A stretch of DNA of 17,209 nucleotides from an uncultured Elusimicrobium sp. GTDB lineage: Bacteria; Elusimicrobiota; Elusimicrobia; Elusimicrobiales; Elusimicrobiaceae. The stretch spans positions 1-17,209 of the forward strand of contig CAMGSK010000011.1 in the NCBI GenBank assembly GCA_946061795.1, given 5' to 3'. The position numbers were made by a program, and so were the translations under genes. Numbering within the stretch: the stretch's first letter is position 1; each line of letters starts with the position of its first letter. Shown one piece after another: positions 6,043-17,154 of this stretch. Below the pieces are notes generated by a model. It was given only the letters and a program-made list of their open reading frames with translations, was not told the origin of the DNA and did no database searches.

Positions 6043-9000
6043 ATGATACCACAGAAAAATTTTGGCAAGATTTCTTCCAAACTACCGCTTCCCGACTTGC
6101 TGGACATGCAAAAACAGTCTTTTGTGGACTTTTTGCAGCTGGACGTCGCGCCTTCCAAAAGAGAACTCAAAGGCCTGCAGGCCGCGTTTGAAGACGTGTT
6201 CCCCATCGAAGCGCCCGACGGCAGCATGCGTCTGGAATTTTTGAAATATGAGCTGGGCTCTCCCCGCTACGCCACGCCGGCTGAAGCCGCCGTGCGCGAC
6301 AGCACTTACTCCGCCCCGCTCAAAGCCCTTTTGCGCTTGTACGTCAAGCAGAAAAACGGCAAGATGAAGGAAGCGTCCGACCAGGACGTCACGCTGTGCG
6401 ATTTGCCCTTGATGACCGATTCCGGCTGCTTTGTGTTCAATGGAGCCGAACGCGTGGTCGTCAGCCAGATGCACCGCTCCCCCGGCATTATTTTTGAAGA
6501 AGACGAAGAGAAAAAACAGTCCACCCTCGGTAAAAAGCTGTATGTGGCACGCATCATACCCTACCGCGGCGCGTGGATTGAGTTCTCCTTTGACTTGATG
6601 AACGCCTTGTGGGTGCGCATTGACCGCAAGAAAAAAGTCTTGGCTTCCACGTTCCTGCGCGCTTGCGGACTGGAAACCAACGCCCAAATCATTCAGGCAT
6701 TTTACAATTGCGAAGACGTAGCGATTAAACCGACGGAAATTGACAATGTCATCGGCCGCTACGCCGCTGATGATATTTACGATCCTTCCACCGGCGAAGT
6801 GCTGTGGAACTTGGACGATAAAGCCACCATCCCCGTGGATGACAAACTTTTCCAAACGTTGGTGGAAAAAGGCGTAAAAACCATTAAAGTCATTTCCGGC
6901 AAACCCCGTCAGGACGACCCGGGTATTTTGGCCACGCTGGAGCACCGCAAGGATTCCATTCGCACCGCCGCCGAAGCCCAGGCCGAAATTTACAAGAAAA
7001 TGCGCGGCCAGGATTTCGTCGTGAAAGAACAGGCAGAGCACTTCTTGGATAATCTGGTGTTTGACAATATCCGCCGCTACGACCTCAGCTTCGTGGGCCG
7101 CTACAAAATCAACAAGAAATTTGCCAAGATGTTTGAATTGGTGAACAAACTGAAATTCAAAAAATTCACCACGCCGTCCGAACGCCGCCGCACGTTGGCG
7201 CCGGAAGACGTGATTGTCACCGTCAAATATCTGTTGGCTTTGAACGCCGGCGAAGACGCCCAAAAGATGTACGGCGATGATTTTACCTTTAAAGTGGACG
7301 ACATTGACCACCTCGGCAACCGCCGCGTACGCGGTATCGGGGAATTGTTGGAGAACCAAATCCGCATCGGTTTGTCCCAAATGGCCAAAACCGCGCGGGA
7401 CCGCATGAACCGCGAACTGACCTCCTTCACCCCGCGCGCTTTGGTAAACGCGCAGCCGGTGCAGGCGATTATCCGCAAATTTTTTGGTACGTCCCAGCTC
7501 TCCCAGTTTATGGACCAGATTAACCCGCTGGGCGAATTGACGCACAAACGCCGCTTGTCCGCTTTGGGTCCCGGCGGTTTGAACAGAAAACGCGCTGGCT
7601 TCGAAGTGCGCGACGTGCACTATACGCACTATGGCCGCGTCTGCCCGATTGAAACGCCGGAAGGCCCGAACATCGGTTTGATCACTTCTTTGGCCTGCTA
7701 TTCCAAGGTCAACAAGTACGGCTTGATTGAAACGCCATACCGCAAAGTGGAAAACGGCAAAGTGACTGATAAGGTGGAAGAGCTGACCGCTGACGCCGAA
7801 GACGATAAGTTTGTCGCCCAGGCCAATATCGCGCTGGACAAAAACGGCAAGATTATGGAAGAAGCCGTGGCCTGCCGCGTCCGCTCCGATTATCCTATGG
7901 TCGCTCCCAAAAACGTGGACTATATGGACGTGTCCCCGCTGCAAGTCATCAGCGTATCCGCCGCGCTCATCCCGTTCTTGGAACACGACGACGCCAACCG
8001 TGCCTTGATGGGCTGCAACATGCAGCGCCAGGGCGTGCCTTTGCTCGTGACGGAAGCCCCGTTTGTGGGTACCGGCATTGAACACGAAGTGGCGCGCGAC
8101 GCCGGAAGCGCCGTGGTGGCCAAACGCCCCGGCAAAGTGCAATTTGCCGACGGATCGCGCATCGTGGTGGAAACCGCCGACGGCTCCACGGACGTGTATG
8201 AACTTTTGAAATATAAACGCTCCAACCAGGACACCTGCATCAACCAGCACCCTATCGTCTTTGCGGGCGATACGGTAAAGAAAGGCCAAGTGCTGGGAGA
8301 CGGTCCGTCTATGAACAACGGCTGCCTCTCTCTGGGCCGCAACATGCTGGTGGGCTTTATGTGCTGGGAAGGGTATAACTACGAAGACGCCATTTTAGTG
8401 TCCAGCCGCTTGGTGCGCGACGACGTTTTCACCTCCATTCACCTGCATGAATTCAGCGTGGATGCGCGCAACACCAAACTGGGCGCGGAAGAAATTACCC
8501 GTGATATCCCGAACATCGGCGCGGACGCTTTGTCCCACTTGGACAATGACGGCATCGTGATGCCCGCCACCGTGGTGGAACCGGGCGACATTCTGGTCGG
8601 CAAAGTGACCCCCAAAGGCGAACAACAGCTGACCCCGGAAGAAAGACTGCTCAAAGTCATTTTCGGTAAGAAAGCCGATGACGTGGTGGACGCTTCTCTG
8701 CGCGTACCTCCGGGCACCAGCGGTAAAATCCTGGGAACCCGCGTGTTCGTGCGCAAAGAAAAACTGACCAAAGCCGAAGAAAAAGCCCGCCTCAAAGCGT
8801 TGGAAACGGAACGGGACGAAGCTTTGGCCCTTTTGGCCGAACAGCGCAAACGCGCGTTGGACAATGCCAAAGCCACTATTAAGAAAGAAGCCGCGCTGAA
8901 AGAAGAAACGGCCCGCTTGAACAAGTTGTACAAAATGTTTGAAAAGAAAGCCGTGGAACATTTTGAGCGCGAAATTGAATTTTCCAAACAAGGCGACGAA

Positions 9001-9894
9001 CTCGCGGTGACGGTTAACAAATCCGTCAAAGTTTACATCGCCTCCAAACGCAAACTGCACGTGGGCGACAAAATGTCTGGCCGCCACGGAAACAAAGGTA
9101 TTGTGGCCCGCATTTTGCCCGAAGAAGACATGCCCTTCCTGCCGGACGGCACGCCGCTGGACGTCGTGCTCTCCCCGTTGGGTATTCCTTCCCGTATGAA
9201 TGTGGGACAGCTTTTGGAAACCATGCTCGGCTGGGCGGCCAAACAGCTTAACTACAACGCCGCAACCCCGGTCTTTGATGGACCGACGGAAGCCGAAGTG
9301 GTGGAACAGGTTAAACTGGCCAAAGAGAAAATTTTGGACGACAAAGGGCTGAAAGGCAAAGAGCGCGAAGAGTACGCCAAAAAGTACTTGCCCGACGACT
9401 ACTGCCGCATCACCCTTTACGACGGACGCACGGGCTTGCCGTTTGAAGAAAAAGTGACCATCGGTTATATGTACATGCTCAAACTGATTCACTTGGTGGA
9501 AGACAAAGTGCACGCCCGTTCCACCGGTCCGTACAGCTTGATTACGCGCCAGCCTTTGGGCGGTAAAGCCCAGTTCGGCGGTCAGCGCTTCGGTGAAATG
9601 GAAGTGTGGGCCATCGAAGGCTACGGCGCGACGTACACCTTGCAGGAATTCCTGACGGTGAAGTCCGACGACTTTGTGGGCCGCACCAAAATGTACGAAT
9701 CCATCGTCAAAGGCGACGCCCCGGCTCAGCCCGGCGTGCCGGAGTCTTTCAAAGTCTTGATTAAAGAACTGCAGGCCCTGGGCCTGAGCGTGGACCTCTT
9801 GAAAAAGATGAAAGACAATGACGCCAAACTCCCCGCCGCCGCGCAAAACGCGGCGCCGGTGGAAGAGGCGCAGGAAGCGGAAATCGTCAAATAG
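6043..9894 (+). CDS. rpoB: DNA-directed RNA polymerase subunit beta
   Basis: The beta subunit forms one pincer of RNA polymerase and half of the active site. At 1283 residues it lies between B. subtilis (about 1193) and E. coli (1342). Landmarks: the rifampicin-pocket segment LSQFMDQINPLGELTHKRR from residue 486, with Asp491, His501 and Ser506 matching E. coli Asp516, His526 and Ser531; GYNYEDAIL at 777-785; GDKMSGRHGNKG at 1008-1019 with the active-site lysines; and GGKAQFGGQRFGEMEVWAIE from 1173, near the C-terminal clamp region. Residues about 905-983 are a highly charged coiled-coil insertion at the place of E. coli lineage insert SI2, but shorter. An AGGA element lies about ten bases before the start. 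rpoC follows after 19 bases. Confidence 0.98.
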   Translation: MIPQKNFGKISSKLPLPDLLDMQKQSFVDFLQLDVAPSKRELKGLQAAFEDVFPIEAPDGSMRLEFLKYELGSPRYATPAEAAVRDSTYSAPLKALLRLYVKQKNGKMKEASDQDVTLCDLPLMTDSGCFVFNGAERVVVSQMHRSPGIIFEEDEEKKQSTLGKKLYVARIIPYRGAWIEFSFDLMNALWVRIDRKKKVLASTFLRACGLETNAQIIQAFYNCEDVAIKPTEIDNVIGRYAADDIYDPSTGEVLWNLDDKATIPVDDKLFQTLVEKGVKTIKVISGKPRQDDPGILATLEHRKDSIRTAAEAQAEIYKKMRGQDFVVKEQAEHFLDNLVFDNIRRYDLSFVGRYKINKKFAKMFELVNKLKFKKFTTPSERRRTLAPEDVIVTVKYLLALNAGEDAQKMYGDDFTFKVDDIDHLGNRRVRGIGELLENQIRIGLSQMAKTARDRMNRELTSFTPRALVNAQPVQAIIRKFFGTSQLSQFMDQINPLGELTHKRRLSALGPGGLNRKRAGFEVRDVHYTHYGRVCPIETPEGPNIGLITSLACYSKVNKYGLIETPYRKVENGKVTDKVEELTADAEDDKFVAQANIALDKNGKIMEEAVACRVRSDYPMVAPKNVDYMDVSPLQVISVSAALIPFLEHDDANRALMGCNMQRQGVPLLVTEAPFVGTGIEHEVARDAGSAVVAKRPGKVQFADGSRIVVETADGSTDVYELLKYKRSNQDTCINQHPIVFAGDTVKKGQVLGDGPSMNNGCLSLGRNMLVGFMCWEGYNYEDAILVSSRLVRDDVFTSIHLHEFSVDARNTKLGAEEITRDIPNIGADALSHLDNDGIVMPATVVEPGDILVGKVTPKGEQQLTPEERLLKVIFGKKADDVVDASLRVPPGTSGKILGTRVFVRKEKLTKAEEKARLKALETERDEALALLAEQRKRALDNAKATIKKEAALKEETARLNKLYKMFEKKAVEHFEREIEFSKQGDELAVTVNKSVKVYIASKRKLHVGDKMSGRHGNKGIVARILPEEDMPFLPDGTPLDVVLSPLGIPSRMNVGQLLETMLGWAAKQLNYNAATPVFDGPTEAEVVEQVKLAKEKILDDKGLKGKEREEYAKKYLPDDYCRITLYDGRTGLPFEEKVTIGYMYMLKLIHLVEDKVHARSTGPYSLITRQPLGGKAQFGGQRFGEMEVWAIEGYGATYTLQEFLTVKSDDFVGRTKMYESIVKGDAPAQPGVPESFKVLIKELQALGLSVDLLKKMKDNDAKLPAAAQNAAPVEEAQEAEIVK

Positions 9895-9913
9895 CGTTCG
9901 GAGAATTTAACAC

Positions 9914-12900
9914 ATGCAAACTACCAAAAAAATCAAAAAACTCGGAGAACTAAACTTCTTTGATTTTGACGCGATTAAACTGGGCATCGCCAGCCCGGAG
10001 CAGATCATGTCTTGGTCTTACGGCGAAGTGAAAAAACCGGAGACCATCAACTACCGCACGCTCAAACCGGAGCGAGACGGTCTGTTCTGCGAACGCATTT
10101 TCGGCCCCACCAAGGACTACGAATGCGCCTGCGGCAAATACCGCTGGGTGAAATTTAAAGGCATTACCTGCGACCGCTGCGGCGTGGAAATTACCGAAGC
10201 CAAAGTGCGTCGCGAACGCATGGGCCATATTGAGCTGGCTGTGCCCGTGGCCCACGTGTGGTTCCTGCGCAAAAACCCGTCGCGCATCGGCATTTTGCTG
10301 GATATGCGCACGACGGATTTGGAGCGCGTGGTGTATTACGCGTCCTACGTGGTCATTGAAGACTGCGTGGACAGCGTGACCGGCCGCACCGATTTCAAAA
10401 AAGGCACGCTCTTGTCCGACGCGCAAGTGCGCGAAGCCCGCAAAAAACACGGCTCCCGCCTCAAAGTGGACATCGGCGCGCCCGCTATCCGCACGCTGTT
10501 GGAAGGCATTGATTTTGACAAAGAAATTCCGGCTTTGCACGAACAGCTCAAAAATACGCAAAGCGAATTGGAGCGCACCAAACTCATTCGCCGTGTCAAA
10601 ACGATGGAAGAGTTTAAAGAAAGCGGCAACCGCCCCGAATGGATGATTTTAAGCGTCCTACCGGTGATTCCGCCGGATTTGCGCCCGCTGGTACCGCTCG
10701 ATGGCGGCCGCTTCGCCGCGTCGGATTTGAACGACTTGTACCGCAGAATCATCAACCGCAACAACCGCTTGAAACACATTGAATCCTTGCGGGCTCCGGA
10801 AGTGATGATTTACAACGAAAAACGTCTCTTGCAGGAAGCCGTGGACGCGCTTATTGAAAACGGCGCGCGCGGCAAAGTGTTTATCGGGCCGGGAGGCAGA
10901 CCTCTTAAATCCCTTTCCGACAGCATTAAGGGTAAACACGGACGTTTCCGCCAGAACCTGCTGGGTAAACGCGTGGACTATTCCGGCCGCTCCGTCATCG
11001 TCGTGGGCCCGAGCCTGAAAATCCACCAGTGCGGACTCCCGAAACTGATGGCATTGGAACTGTTCAAACCTTTTATCATCGGCGAACTTATGAAAAAGGA
11101 AGGCGTCACTCTCAAGTCCGCCAAAAAAATGTTGGAGCGCGTCCGCCCGGAAATTTGGGACATTTTGGAAAAAGTGACCAAAAATCACCCGGTGCTGTTG
11201 AACCGCGCCCCGACGCTGCACAGACTGGGTATTCAGGCCTTTGAACCGGTGCTGATTGAAGGTAAAGCCATTCAGCTGCACCCGCTGACCTGCGCCGCTT
11301 TCAACGCCGACTTCGACGGTGACCAGATGGCCGTTCACGTGCCGCTGTCTTTGGAAGCGCAAATGGAAGCCCGCACGCTGATGCTGGCGTCTAACAATAT
11401 TTTGTCTCCCGCTTCCGGCAAACCTATCGCCGCTCCGTCTCACGACATGGTGTTGGGCGTAAACTTCATCACCAAAATCAAAGACGGCGATTTGGGCGAA
11501 GGCTCTATCTTCGGCAGCAAAGAAGACGCGCTGGTCGCGCTGGAATACGGCAAGCTGTCTTTGCACGCCAAAATCAAAGTGCGCGGCATTAACGTTTTGG
11601 CCGAAGAAGGTTTGGACCCCAAAGACGCGCAGAACGCTTCCAAATGGAAAGATTACACTTCCGCCGGACGTATTATTTTCAACAATATTCTGCCCAAAGG
11701 CTGGCCGTATATGAACAAAGCCATCGGCAAGAAAGAGTTGGGCGCGTTGGTGGACGAATGCTATAAGAGCAAAGAATACGGCCGCTATGAAGCCGTGCAG
11801 CTTTTGGACAAGATCATGAAACTGGGCTACAGCTACGCCACCCAGTCCGGTCTGTCCATTTCCGTGGCCGACATGACGATTCCCGCTGCCAAACAGAAGT
11901 ATATTGACGAAGCGAAAAAGAAAGTCAAAGCCATTCAGGCCCAGGCCGAAGCCGGTATCATCACCGAAGGCGAACGCTATAACAAAGTGGTGGATATCTG
12001 GACGCGCGTGACCGACGATGTGGGAACGGAACTCTTCAAAGAAATGAAAAAATTTGAAGACGGCAAATACGATCCCAAACTCGGGCAGCGTTTTAACTCC
12101 GTGTATTTGATGGCCGATTCCGGCGCGCGCGGAAGCCGCCAGCAGGTGCGCCAGCTGGCCGGTATGCGCGGTCTGATGGCCAAACCGCAGAAAAAGCTGA
12201 CCGGCGGACAGGGCGAAATTATTGAAAACCCGATTACCGCCAACTTCCGCGAAGGTTTGTCCGTGCTCGAGTACTTTATTTCCACGCACGGCGGACGTAA
12301 AGGTTTGTCTGATACCGCTTTGAAAACCGCCGACGCAGGTTATCTGACCCGCCGTCTGGTGGACGTGGCCCACAACGTGGTGGTCACGGAGCACGACTGC
12401 CACACGCACAACGGCATTGTGGTGAAATCTTTGATGAGCGGCGAAGAAATGGTGGAACCCATTGAAGAACGCATTTTGGGCCGCACCAGCTTGGAAAACG
12501 TGGTGGTCAAAGTGCAGAAAGCCGACGGCACCGAAGAAGAAAAAACCATTATTAAAGAAGGCGACGTCATTACGCTGGAGCAGAGCAAGCTGGTCAAAAA
12601 ATACGGCGTGGAATCTGTGCGTATCCGCTCCGTGCTGACCTGCGAATCGCCTTACGGCGTATGCGCCAAGTGCTACGGTGTCTCTTTGGCGACCGCCAAT
12701 ATGAGCAACCCCGGAGACGCAGTGGGTATCATTGCCGCACAGTCCATCGGCGAACCGGGCACGCAGCTGACGTTGCGTACCTTCCACATCGGTGGTACGG
12801 CCTCGCGCGTGTTGTCCCGCTCCCAGGCCGTGGCTGAAATTTCCGGTAAAGTGACGTTTAAAGACATGAAAGTCATCACCAACGTGTATGACAACAAAAT

Positions 12901-14092
12901 CTGTCTTTCCCGCAACGGCTCTATCTTTGTAGAGGCCGGAAATGGTACAATAAAAGAATATAAGATTCAGTACGGCGCCACCGTTTACACCAATGACAAG
13001 GCGACCGTTGAAAAAGGCACCCTGCTTGCTGAGTGGGACCCGCACTCCATTCCTGTGCTTGCCGAAGCCAAAGGCACCGTGCGTCTGACCGACGTTATTG
13101 AAGGTATCACCTTGCAGGAAGAGCGCAACAAAGTGACCGGCGTTATTGAAAGAAAAATTATCGCCAGCCGCATGGGTAAGAAAAACCCGCGCATCAGCAT
13201 TGAGGGCAAAACCGGCAAGACCAGCCTTCCGCTGCCGATTGACACCATTTTGATGGTGGAAAACGGAGAAGAAGTGGAAGCGGGTGACGTCTTGGCCAAG
13301 ATCGGCAGAGAAGCCGGCGGCACAAAAGACATCACGGGCGGTCTGCCCAGAATCGCGGAGCTCTTTGAAGCGCGCCGCCCCAAAAACCCGGCCATTATCT
13401 CCGAGTTTGAAGGCGTAGTGAGCTTGGAAACTTCGCCCAAAGGTTTGATTGAAGTCGTCGTAAGGAACGCTGAAACGAATCAGGAAAAATCCTACAGCAT
13501 TCCCCAAGGCAAACACTTGGTCGTCTATGAAGGAGACCATGTGGGCGTCGGCGAAGCGCTGACCGACGGTGCCATTGACCCGCATGACGTGTTGCGCGTC
13601 AAAGGCGAAAAAGAAGCGCAAGAGTTCCTGTTAAACGCCATCCAGGAAGTGTACAGACTGCAGGGCGTGACGATTAATGACAGACATATCGAGGTTATTG
13701 TCCGTCAGATGTTGGGGAACGTGAAAATTCTGGATGCGGGCGACACCCACTTCCTAAAAGGAGAAATCTTGAGCCGCGCAAGCTGGCTGCGGGAAAACGC
13801 GAAGATGAAAGCCGAGGGCAAAAACCCGGCCGACGCGGAAACCATCCTTTTGGGTATCAGCAAGGCGTCTCTCGCTTCCGAATCATTTATCTCGGCGGCC
13901 AGCTTCCAGGAAACCACCAAGGTCCTGACGGACGCCGCCATCACGGGCCAGGTGGACGATTTGCAAGGCCTGAAAGAAAACGTCATCGTGGGTCATTTGA
14001 TCCCGGCGGGTACGGGTATTTCCGCCAGACAGATTGCCGACGAATTTGAACAAAAACGCAAAGAACAGAAAGAAACAGGAGAGAAGCAATAA
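9914..14092 (+). CDS. rpoC: DNA-directed RNA polymerase subunit beta'
   Basis: Catalytic partner of beta, 1392 residues, close to E. coli (1407). The first zinc site is Cys71, Cys73, Cys86 and Cys89. The Mg-binding motif [10 protein letters not shown] places the catalytic aspartates at 466, 468 and 470. The second zinc site is Cys829, Cys910, Cys917 and Cys920. The bridge-helix and trigger-loop region runs through [20 protein letters not shown] (ending about 958). The trigger loop is split by an insertion of roughly 170 residues (about 965-1135), resuming at [17 protein letters not shown]. This is the SI3-type insertion of many Gram-negative lineages and is absent from Firmicutes. GGAG lies about ten bases before the ATG. 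The stop codon shares a base with the rpsL start (TAATG), implying coupled translation. Confidence 0.98.
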   Translation: MQTTKKIKKLGELNFFDFDAIKLGIASPEQIMSWSYGEVKKPETINYRTLKPERDGLFCERIFGPTKDYECACGKYRWVKFKGITCDRCGVEITEAKVRRERMGHIELAVPVAHVWFLRKNPSRIGILLDMRTTDLERVVYYASYVVIEDCVDSVTGRTDFKKGTLLSDAQVREARKKHGSRLKVDIGAPAIRTLLEGIDFDKEIPALHEQLKNTQSELERTKLIRRVKTMEEFKESGNRPEWMILSVLPVIPPDLRPLVPLDGGRFAASDLNDLYRRIINRNNRLKHIESLRAPEVMIYNEKRLLQEAVDALIENGARGKVFIGPGGRPLKSLSDSIKGKHGRFRQNLLGKRVDYSGRSVIVVGPSLKIHQCGLPKLMALELFKPFIIGELMKKEGVTLKSAKKMLERVRPEIWDILEKVTKNHPVLLNRAPTLHRLGIQAFEPVLIEGKAIQLHPLTCAAFNADFDGDQMAVHVPLSLEAQMEARTLMLASNNILSPASGKPIAAPSHDMVLGVNFITKIKDGDLGEGSIFGSKEDALVALEYGKLSLHAKIKVRGINVLAEEGLDPKDAQNASKWKDYTSAGRIIFNNILPKGWPYMNKAIGKKELGALVDECYKSKEYGRYEAVQLLDKIMKLGYSYATQSGLSISVADMTIPAAKQKYIDEAKKKVKAIQAQAEAGIITEGERYNKVVDIWTRVTDDVGTELFKEMKKFEDGKYDPKLGQRFNSVYLMADSGARGSRQQVRQLAGMRGLMAKPQKKLTGGQGEIIENPITANFREGLSVLEYFISTHGGRKGLSDTALKTADAGYLTRRLVDVAHNVVVTEHDCHTHNGIVVKSLMSGEEMVEPIEERILGRTSLENVVVKVQKADGTEEEKTIIKEGDVITLEQSKLVKKYGVESVRIRSVLTCESPYGVCAKCYGVSLATANMSNPGDAVGIIAAQSIGEPGTQLTLRTFHIGGTASRVLSRSQAVAEISGKVTFKDMKVITNVYDNKICLSRNGSIFVEAGNGTIKEYKIQYGATVYTNDKATVEKGTLLAEWDPHSIPVLAEAKGTVRLTDVIEGITLQEERNKVTGVIERKIIASRMGKKNPRISIEGKTGKTSLPLPIDTILMVENGEEVEAGDVLAKIGREAGGTKDITGGLPRIAELFEARRPKNPAIISEFEGVVSLETSPKGLIEVVVRNAETNQEKSYSIPQGKHLVVYEGDHVGVGEALTDGAIDPHDVLRVKGEKEAQEFLLNAIQEVYRLQGVTINDRHIEVIVRQMLGNVKILDAGDTHFLKGEILSRASWLRENAKMKAEGKNPADAETILLGISKASLASESFISAASFQETTKVLTDAAITGQVDDLQGLKENVIVGHLIPAGTGISARQIADEFEQKRKEQKETGEKQ

Positions 14093-14472
14093 TGCCTACA
14101 GTAAACCAATTAGTGAAATACGGGCGCGCGAAAGAAACGAACCGGACCAAATCTCCGGCCTTGCAAGCCTGCCCCCAGAGACGGGGCGTTTGCACCCGTG
14201 TTTATACCACGACCCCTAAAAAGCCGAACTCTGCTTTGAGAAAGGTGGCCCGTGTGAAATTGACTTCCAAAGTTGAAGTGACCGCTTATATTCCCGGAGT
14301 GGGACACAACCTGCAGGAACACTCTATCGTGCTCGTGCGCGGCGGACGTGTGAAAGACTTGCCGGGTGTGCGCTACCACATCATCCGCGGCGCGTTGGAC
14401 GCGTCCGGAGTTGAAAACAGAAAACAGGGCCGCTCGCTGTACGGCGTGAAAAGACCCAAAGCCGGTAAATAA
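14092..14472 (+). CDS. rpsL: 30S ribosomal protein S12
   Basis: S12 sits at the decoding centre and affects codon-anticodon accuracy. The 126-residue sequence has the conserved [20 protein letters not shown] (27-46) and [13 protein letters not shown] (84-96). Lys43 and Lys88, equivalent to the streptomycin-resistance positions 42 and 87 of E. coli, are wild type. Asp89 is the residue that RimO methylthiolates in other bacteria. Its ATG overlaps the rpoC stop as TAATG, and a GGAGAGAAG stretch inside the end of rpoC serves as ribosome-binding site. The direct fusion of the rpoBC operon to the str-type operon (rpsL, rpsG, fusA, tuf) with no gap implies joint transcription. Confidence 0.98.
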   Translation: MPTVNQLVKYGRAKETNRTKSPALQACPQRRGVCTRVYTTTPKKPNSALRKVARVKLTSKVEVTAYIPGVGHNLQEHSIVLVRGGRVKDLPGVRYHIIRGALDASGVENRKQGRSLYGVKRPKAGK

Positions 14473-14489
14473 GAGGAGAATGATTTAAT

Positions 14490-14969
14490 ATGCCTAGAAA
14501 AGGTTTAAGACCCCGTGACAGAAGACCGCAGCCCGCGCCGGATTTCAAACACAATTCCGTGCTGGTGGCCCGGTTTGTAAACAAATTGAATTTTGAAGGC
14601 AAAAAAGCGACCGCCGAAAAAATCTTGAACGACGCGCTCGTGATTATCGCCGACAAGACCAAAGAAGACGGCGTGGCCGTGTTCAACAAATGCATTGAAA
14701 ACGTCCGCCCGCTGGTGGAAGTAAAAGCCCGCCGCGTCGGCGGCGCTACCTATCAGGTGCCGACAGAAGTCAAACCGCTGCGCAGCACCTCTTTGGCTAT
14801 GCGCTGGCTGATTGGCGCGGCCCAAAGCCGCAAAGGCCGCCCGATGGCCGAAAAATTGGCTGAAGAAATTATGCTCGGCGCCAAAAAAGAAGGCACCGCG
14901 TTCAAAAAACGCGAAGACGTGCATAAAATGGCCGAAGCCAACCGCGCTTTTGCGCATTTCAAGTGGTAA
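14490..14969 (+). CDS. rpsG: 30S ribosomal protein S7
   Basis: Primary 16S rRNA-binding protein that nucleates assembly of the 30S head and contacts the E-site tRNA. The 159 residues include the hallmark NVRPLVEVKARRVGGATYQV (about 71-90) and the C-terminal KKREDVHKMAEANRAFAH helix. The N-terminal segment MPRKGLRPRDRRPQPAPDF is Arg/Pro-rich and aligns loosely with the usual start. GAGGAG (14473-14478), right after the rpsL stop codon, precedes the ATG by 11 bases. In E. coli S7 represses translation of its own operon through an rpsL-rpsG spacer structure. Here the spacer is only 17 bases, too short for an equivalent element. Confidence 0.98.
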   Translation: MPRKGLRPRDRRPQPAPDFKHNSVLVARFVNKLNFEGKKATAEKILNDALVIIADKTKEDGVAVFNKCIENVRPLVEVKARRVGGATYQVPTEVKPLRSTSLAMRWLIGAAQSRKGRPMAEKLAEEIMLGAKKEGTAFKKREDVHKMAEANRAFAHFKW

Positions 14970-14983
14970 TTTAGGGATATATT

Positions 14984-17080
14984 ATGGCTGAGTTCAAAAC
15001 CTATCCTTTAAACAAAATCAGAAACATCGGTATTATCGCCCACATTGACGCGGGTAAAACCACCACGTCCGAGCGCATTTTGTACTACACGGGCAAAGTG
15101 CACAAAATCGGCGAGACGCACGACGGCGCGTCCGTGACCGACTGGATGGAACAGGAACGCGAAAGAGGTATCACCATTACCTCCGCCGCCATTTACTGCG
15201 TGTGGAAAGACTGCCAGCTCAACATTATTGACACTCCGGGACACGTGGACTTCACGGCCGAAGTGGAACGTTCTTTGCGCGTTTTGGACGGCGCGGTCTG
15301 CTGCTTTGACGGCGTGCAGGGTGTGGAGCCCCAGTCCGAAACAGTGTGGCGCCAGTCTGACAAATACCATGTGCCGCGCATCGCTTACATCAACAAAATG
15401 GACCGCACGGGCGCGGATTTCTTCCGCTCCGCCAACTCCATTAAAGAAAAGCTGGGCGGAAACGCCTGCCCGATTCAGATCCCCATCGGCGCGGAAGATA
15501 AATTCGTCGGCGTGGTGGACTTGGTCAAAATGCAGGGTATTATCTGGGACGGCGACCACAACGGCGCGACGTTTAATTACGTGGATATCCCGGCCGATCT
15601 GAAAGAAACCGCGGAAAAATACCGCACCGAAATGATTGAAAAACTCGCCGATTTTGACGAGTCCATCATGGAGCGCTATTTGGGCGGCGAAACCAACTTT
15701 ACCGAAGACGAAATCAACAAAGCCATCCGCAAAGGAACCTTGACGGGCAAATTCTTCCCCGTGATTTGCGGTTCGTCTTACAAAAACAAAGGCGTGCAGC
15801 CTTTGCTGGACTGCGTGAACTTGTATCTTCCCTCTCCTGAAGATATTCCGCCCGTCAAAGGAACCAATCCCGACAGCGGCGAAGAAGAAGAACGCAAAGC
15901 GTCCAACAAAGAGCCTTTCTGCGGTTTGATTTTCAAAGTGCAGACGGACCCCTTTGTCGGTAAGCTCAGCTATTTCCGCATTTATTCCGGCGTGCTCAAA
16001 GCGGGCGACACCATTCTGTTCCCCGCCAAACGCGCCACGGAGCGCGTGGGCCGCATGATGCGCATGATGGCCGACAAACGTGAGGAAGTTAAAGAGCTCG
16101 GCGCCGGCGAAATTGCCGCCACCGTGGCCATTAAGAACTCTCAAGTCGGTCAAACCATCTGCGCCCCCGATCATCCGATCGTGCTGGAAAGCATTACGTT
16201 CCCTGAACCGGTTATCTCCGTGGCCGTGGAGCCGAAGTCCAAAGAAGACGAAGAAAAAATGGGCATCGCGCTGGGCCGCCTGGCCGAAGAAGACCAGACC
16301 TTCCGCGTCCGCACGGACGAAGAAACGGGCCAGACCGTTATTTCCGGTATGGGCGAATTGCACTTGGACATCATCGTGGACCGCATGAAACGCGAGTTTA
16401 ACGTGCAGGCCAATGTCGGCGCGCCGCAGGTGGCGTACCGCGAGACGATTACCAAGACCGTCCAGCAGGAAACCAAATTTGTGCGCCAGTCTGGCGGCCG
16501 CGGCCAATATGGTCACGTGCTCTTGAGACTGGAACCGCAGGAAAAAGGCAAAGGGTTTGAGTTCGTCAACGAAATCACCCAGGGACGCATTCCGAAAGAA
16601 TACATCCCCGCCATTGAAAAAGGCTGCCGCGAAGCGTTGGACAGCGGCGCTTTGGCCGGATTCCCGCTGGTGGACATTAAAGTTGCCGTGTACGACGGAT
16701 CTTTCCACGAAGTGGACTCCTCCGAAATGGCCTTTAAAATCGCCGCGTCTATGGCCTTGAAAGACGGCGCGAAAAAAGCCAACCCGATTATCTTGGAGCC
16801 TATTATGAAAGTGGAAGTGGTGGCTCCGGAAGCCAACCTGGGCGACATTATCGGTGACTTGAGCTCCCGCCGCGGTCAAATCGGTGAAATGGGCGTACGC
16901 GGAAATGTGCGCTTCGTGCGCGCGGAAGTGCCTCTGGCCGAAATGTTCGGCTATGCCACCAACGTTCGCTCTTTGTCTCAGGGCCGCGCTTCGTTTACCA
17001 TGGAACCCAGCCACTACGCTGAGGTACCGGGCAACGTGGCCAAAGCCATTATTGAGAAGAGAACGGCCGTTAAAGCCTAA
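14984..17080 (+). CDS. fusA: Elongation factor G
   Basis: Ribosomal translocase GTPase, 698 residues, full length. GTP-binding motifs: [10 protein letters not shown] (residues 19-28, P-loop), [11 protein letters not shown] (switch I region), DTPGH (83-87) and NKMD (137-140). Domain II starts around 300 ([19 protein letters not shown]). Domain IV contains [16 protein letters not shown] from 547, the part that reaches the decoding centre. Domain V ends with [22 protein letters not shown] (14973-14976) lies seven bases before the start, which follows rpsG by 14 bases. The high-identity canonical motifs suggest the housekeeping EF-G rather than an EF-G2 or tetracycline-protection paralogue. A strong terminator follows. 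Confidence 0.98.
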   Translation: MAEFKTYPLNKIRNIGIIAHIDAGKTTTSERILYYTGKVHKIGETHDGASVTDWMEQERERGITITSAAIYCVWKDCQLNIIDTPGHVDFTAEVERSLRVLDGAVCCFDGVQGVEPQSETVWRQSDKYHVPRIAYINKMDRTGADFFRSANSIKEKLGGNACPIQIPIGAEDKFVGVVDLVKMQGIIWDGDHNGATFNYVDIPADLKETAEKYRTEMIEKLADFDESIMERYLGGETNFTEDEINKAIRKGTLTGKFFPVICGSSYKNKGVQPLLDCVNLYLPSPEDIPPVKGTNPDSGEEEERKASNKEPFCGLIFKVQTDPFVGKLSYFRIYSGVLKAGDTILFPAKRATERVGRMMRMMADKREEVKELGAGEIAATVAIKNSQVGQTICAPDHPIVLESITFPEPVISVAVEPKSKEDEEKMGIALGRLAEEDQTFRVRTDEETGQTVISGMGELHLDIIVDRMKREFNVQANVGAPQVAYRETITKTVQQETKFVRQSGGRGQYGHVLLRLEPQEKGKGFEFVNEITQGRIPKEYIPAIEKGCREALDSGALAGFPLVDIKVAVYDGSFHEVDSSEMAFKIAASMALKDGAKKANPIILEPIMKVEVVAPEANLGDIIGDLSSRRGQIGEMGVRGNVRFVRAEVPLAEMFGYATNVRSLSQGRASFTMEPSHYAEVPGNVAKAIIEKRTAVKA

Positions 17081-17087
17081 GTTTATC

Positions 17088-17120
17088 CCCGCGTCCGCCT
17101 GCCGGCGGGCGCGGGTTTTT
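17088..17120 (+). terminator. Intrinsic terminator between fusA and tuf
   Basis: CCCGCGTCCGCC (17088-17099) pairs with GGCGGGCGCGGG (17104-17115): 12 bp including one U-G, with a 4-nt TGCC loop, then five T (17116-17120). The T-run is followed at once by AAAAACCCCC, so GGGTTTTTAAAAACCC (17113-17128) is a perfect palindrome that competes with the terminator's 3' arm. Only 34 bases separate it from the tuf start, and no promoter was seen there, so termination is presumably partial. Confidence 0.8.
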
Positions 17121-17154
17121 AAAAACCCCCATTAAGTAAGGAGATTTATCTACT

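Noticed and set aside
6082..8289. 735-codon minus-strand open frame opposite rpoB, and similar long frames opposite rpoC and fusA
   Set aside because: They arise from codon bias of the real genes, are rich in His, Phe, Val and Gly, and lack ribosome-binding sites and known motifs.
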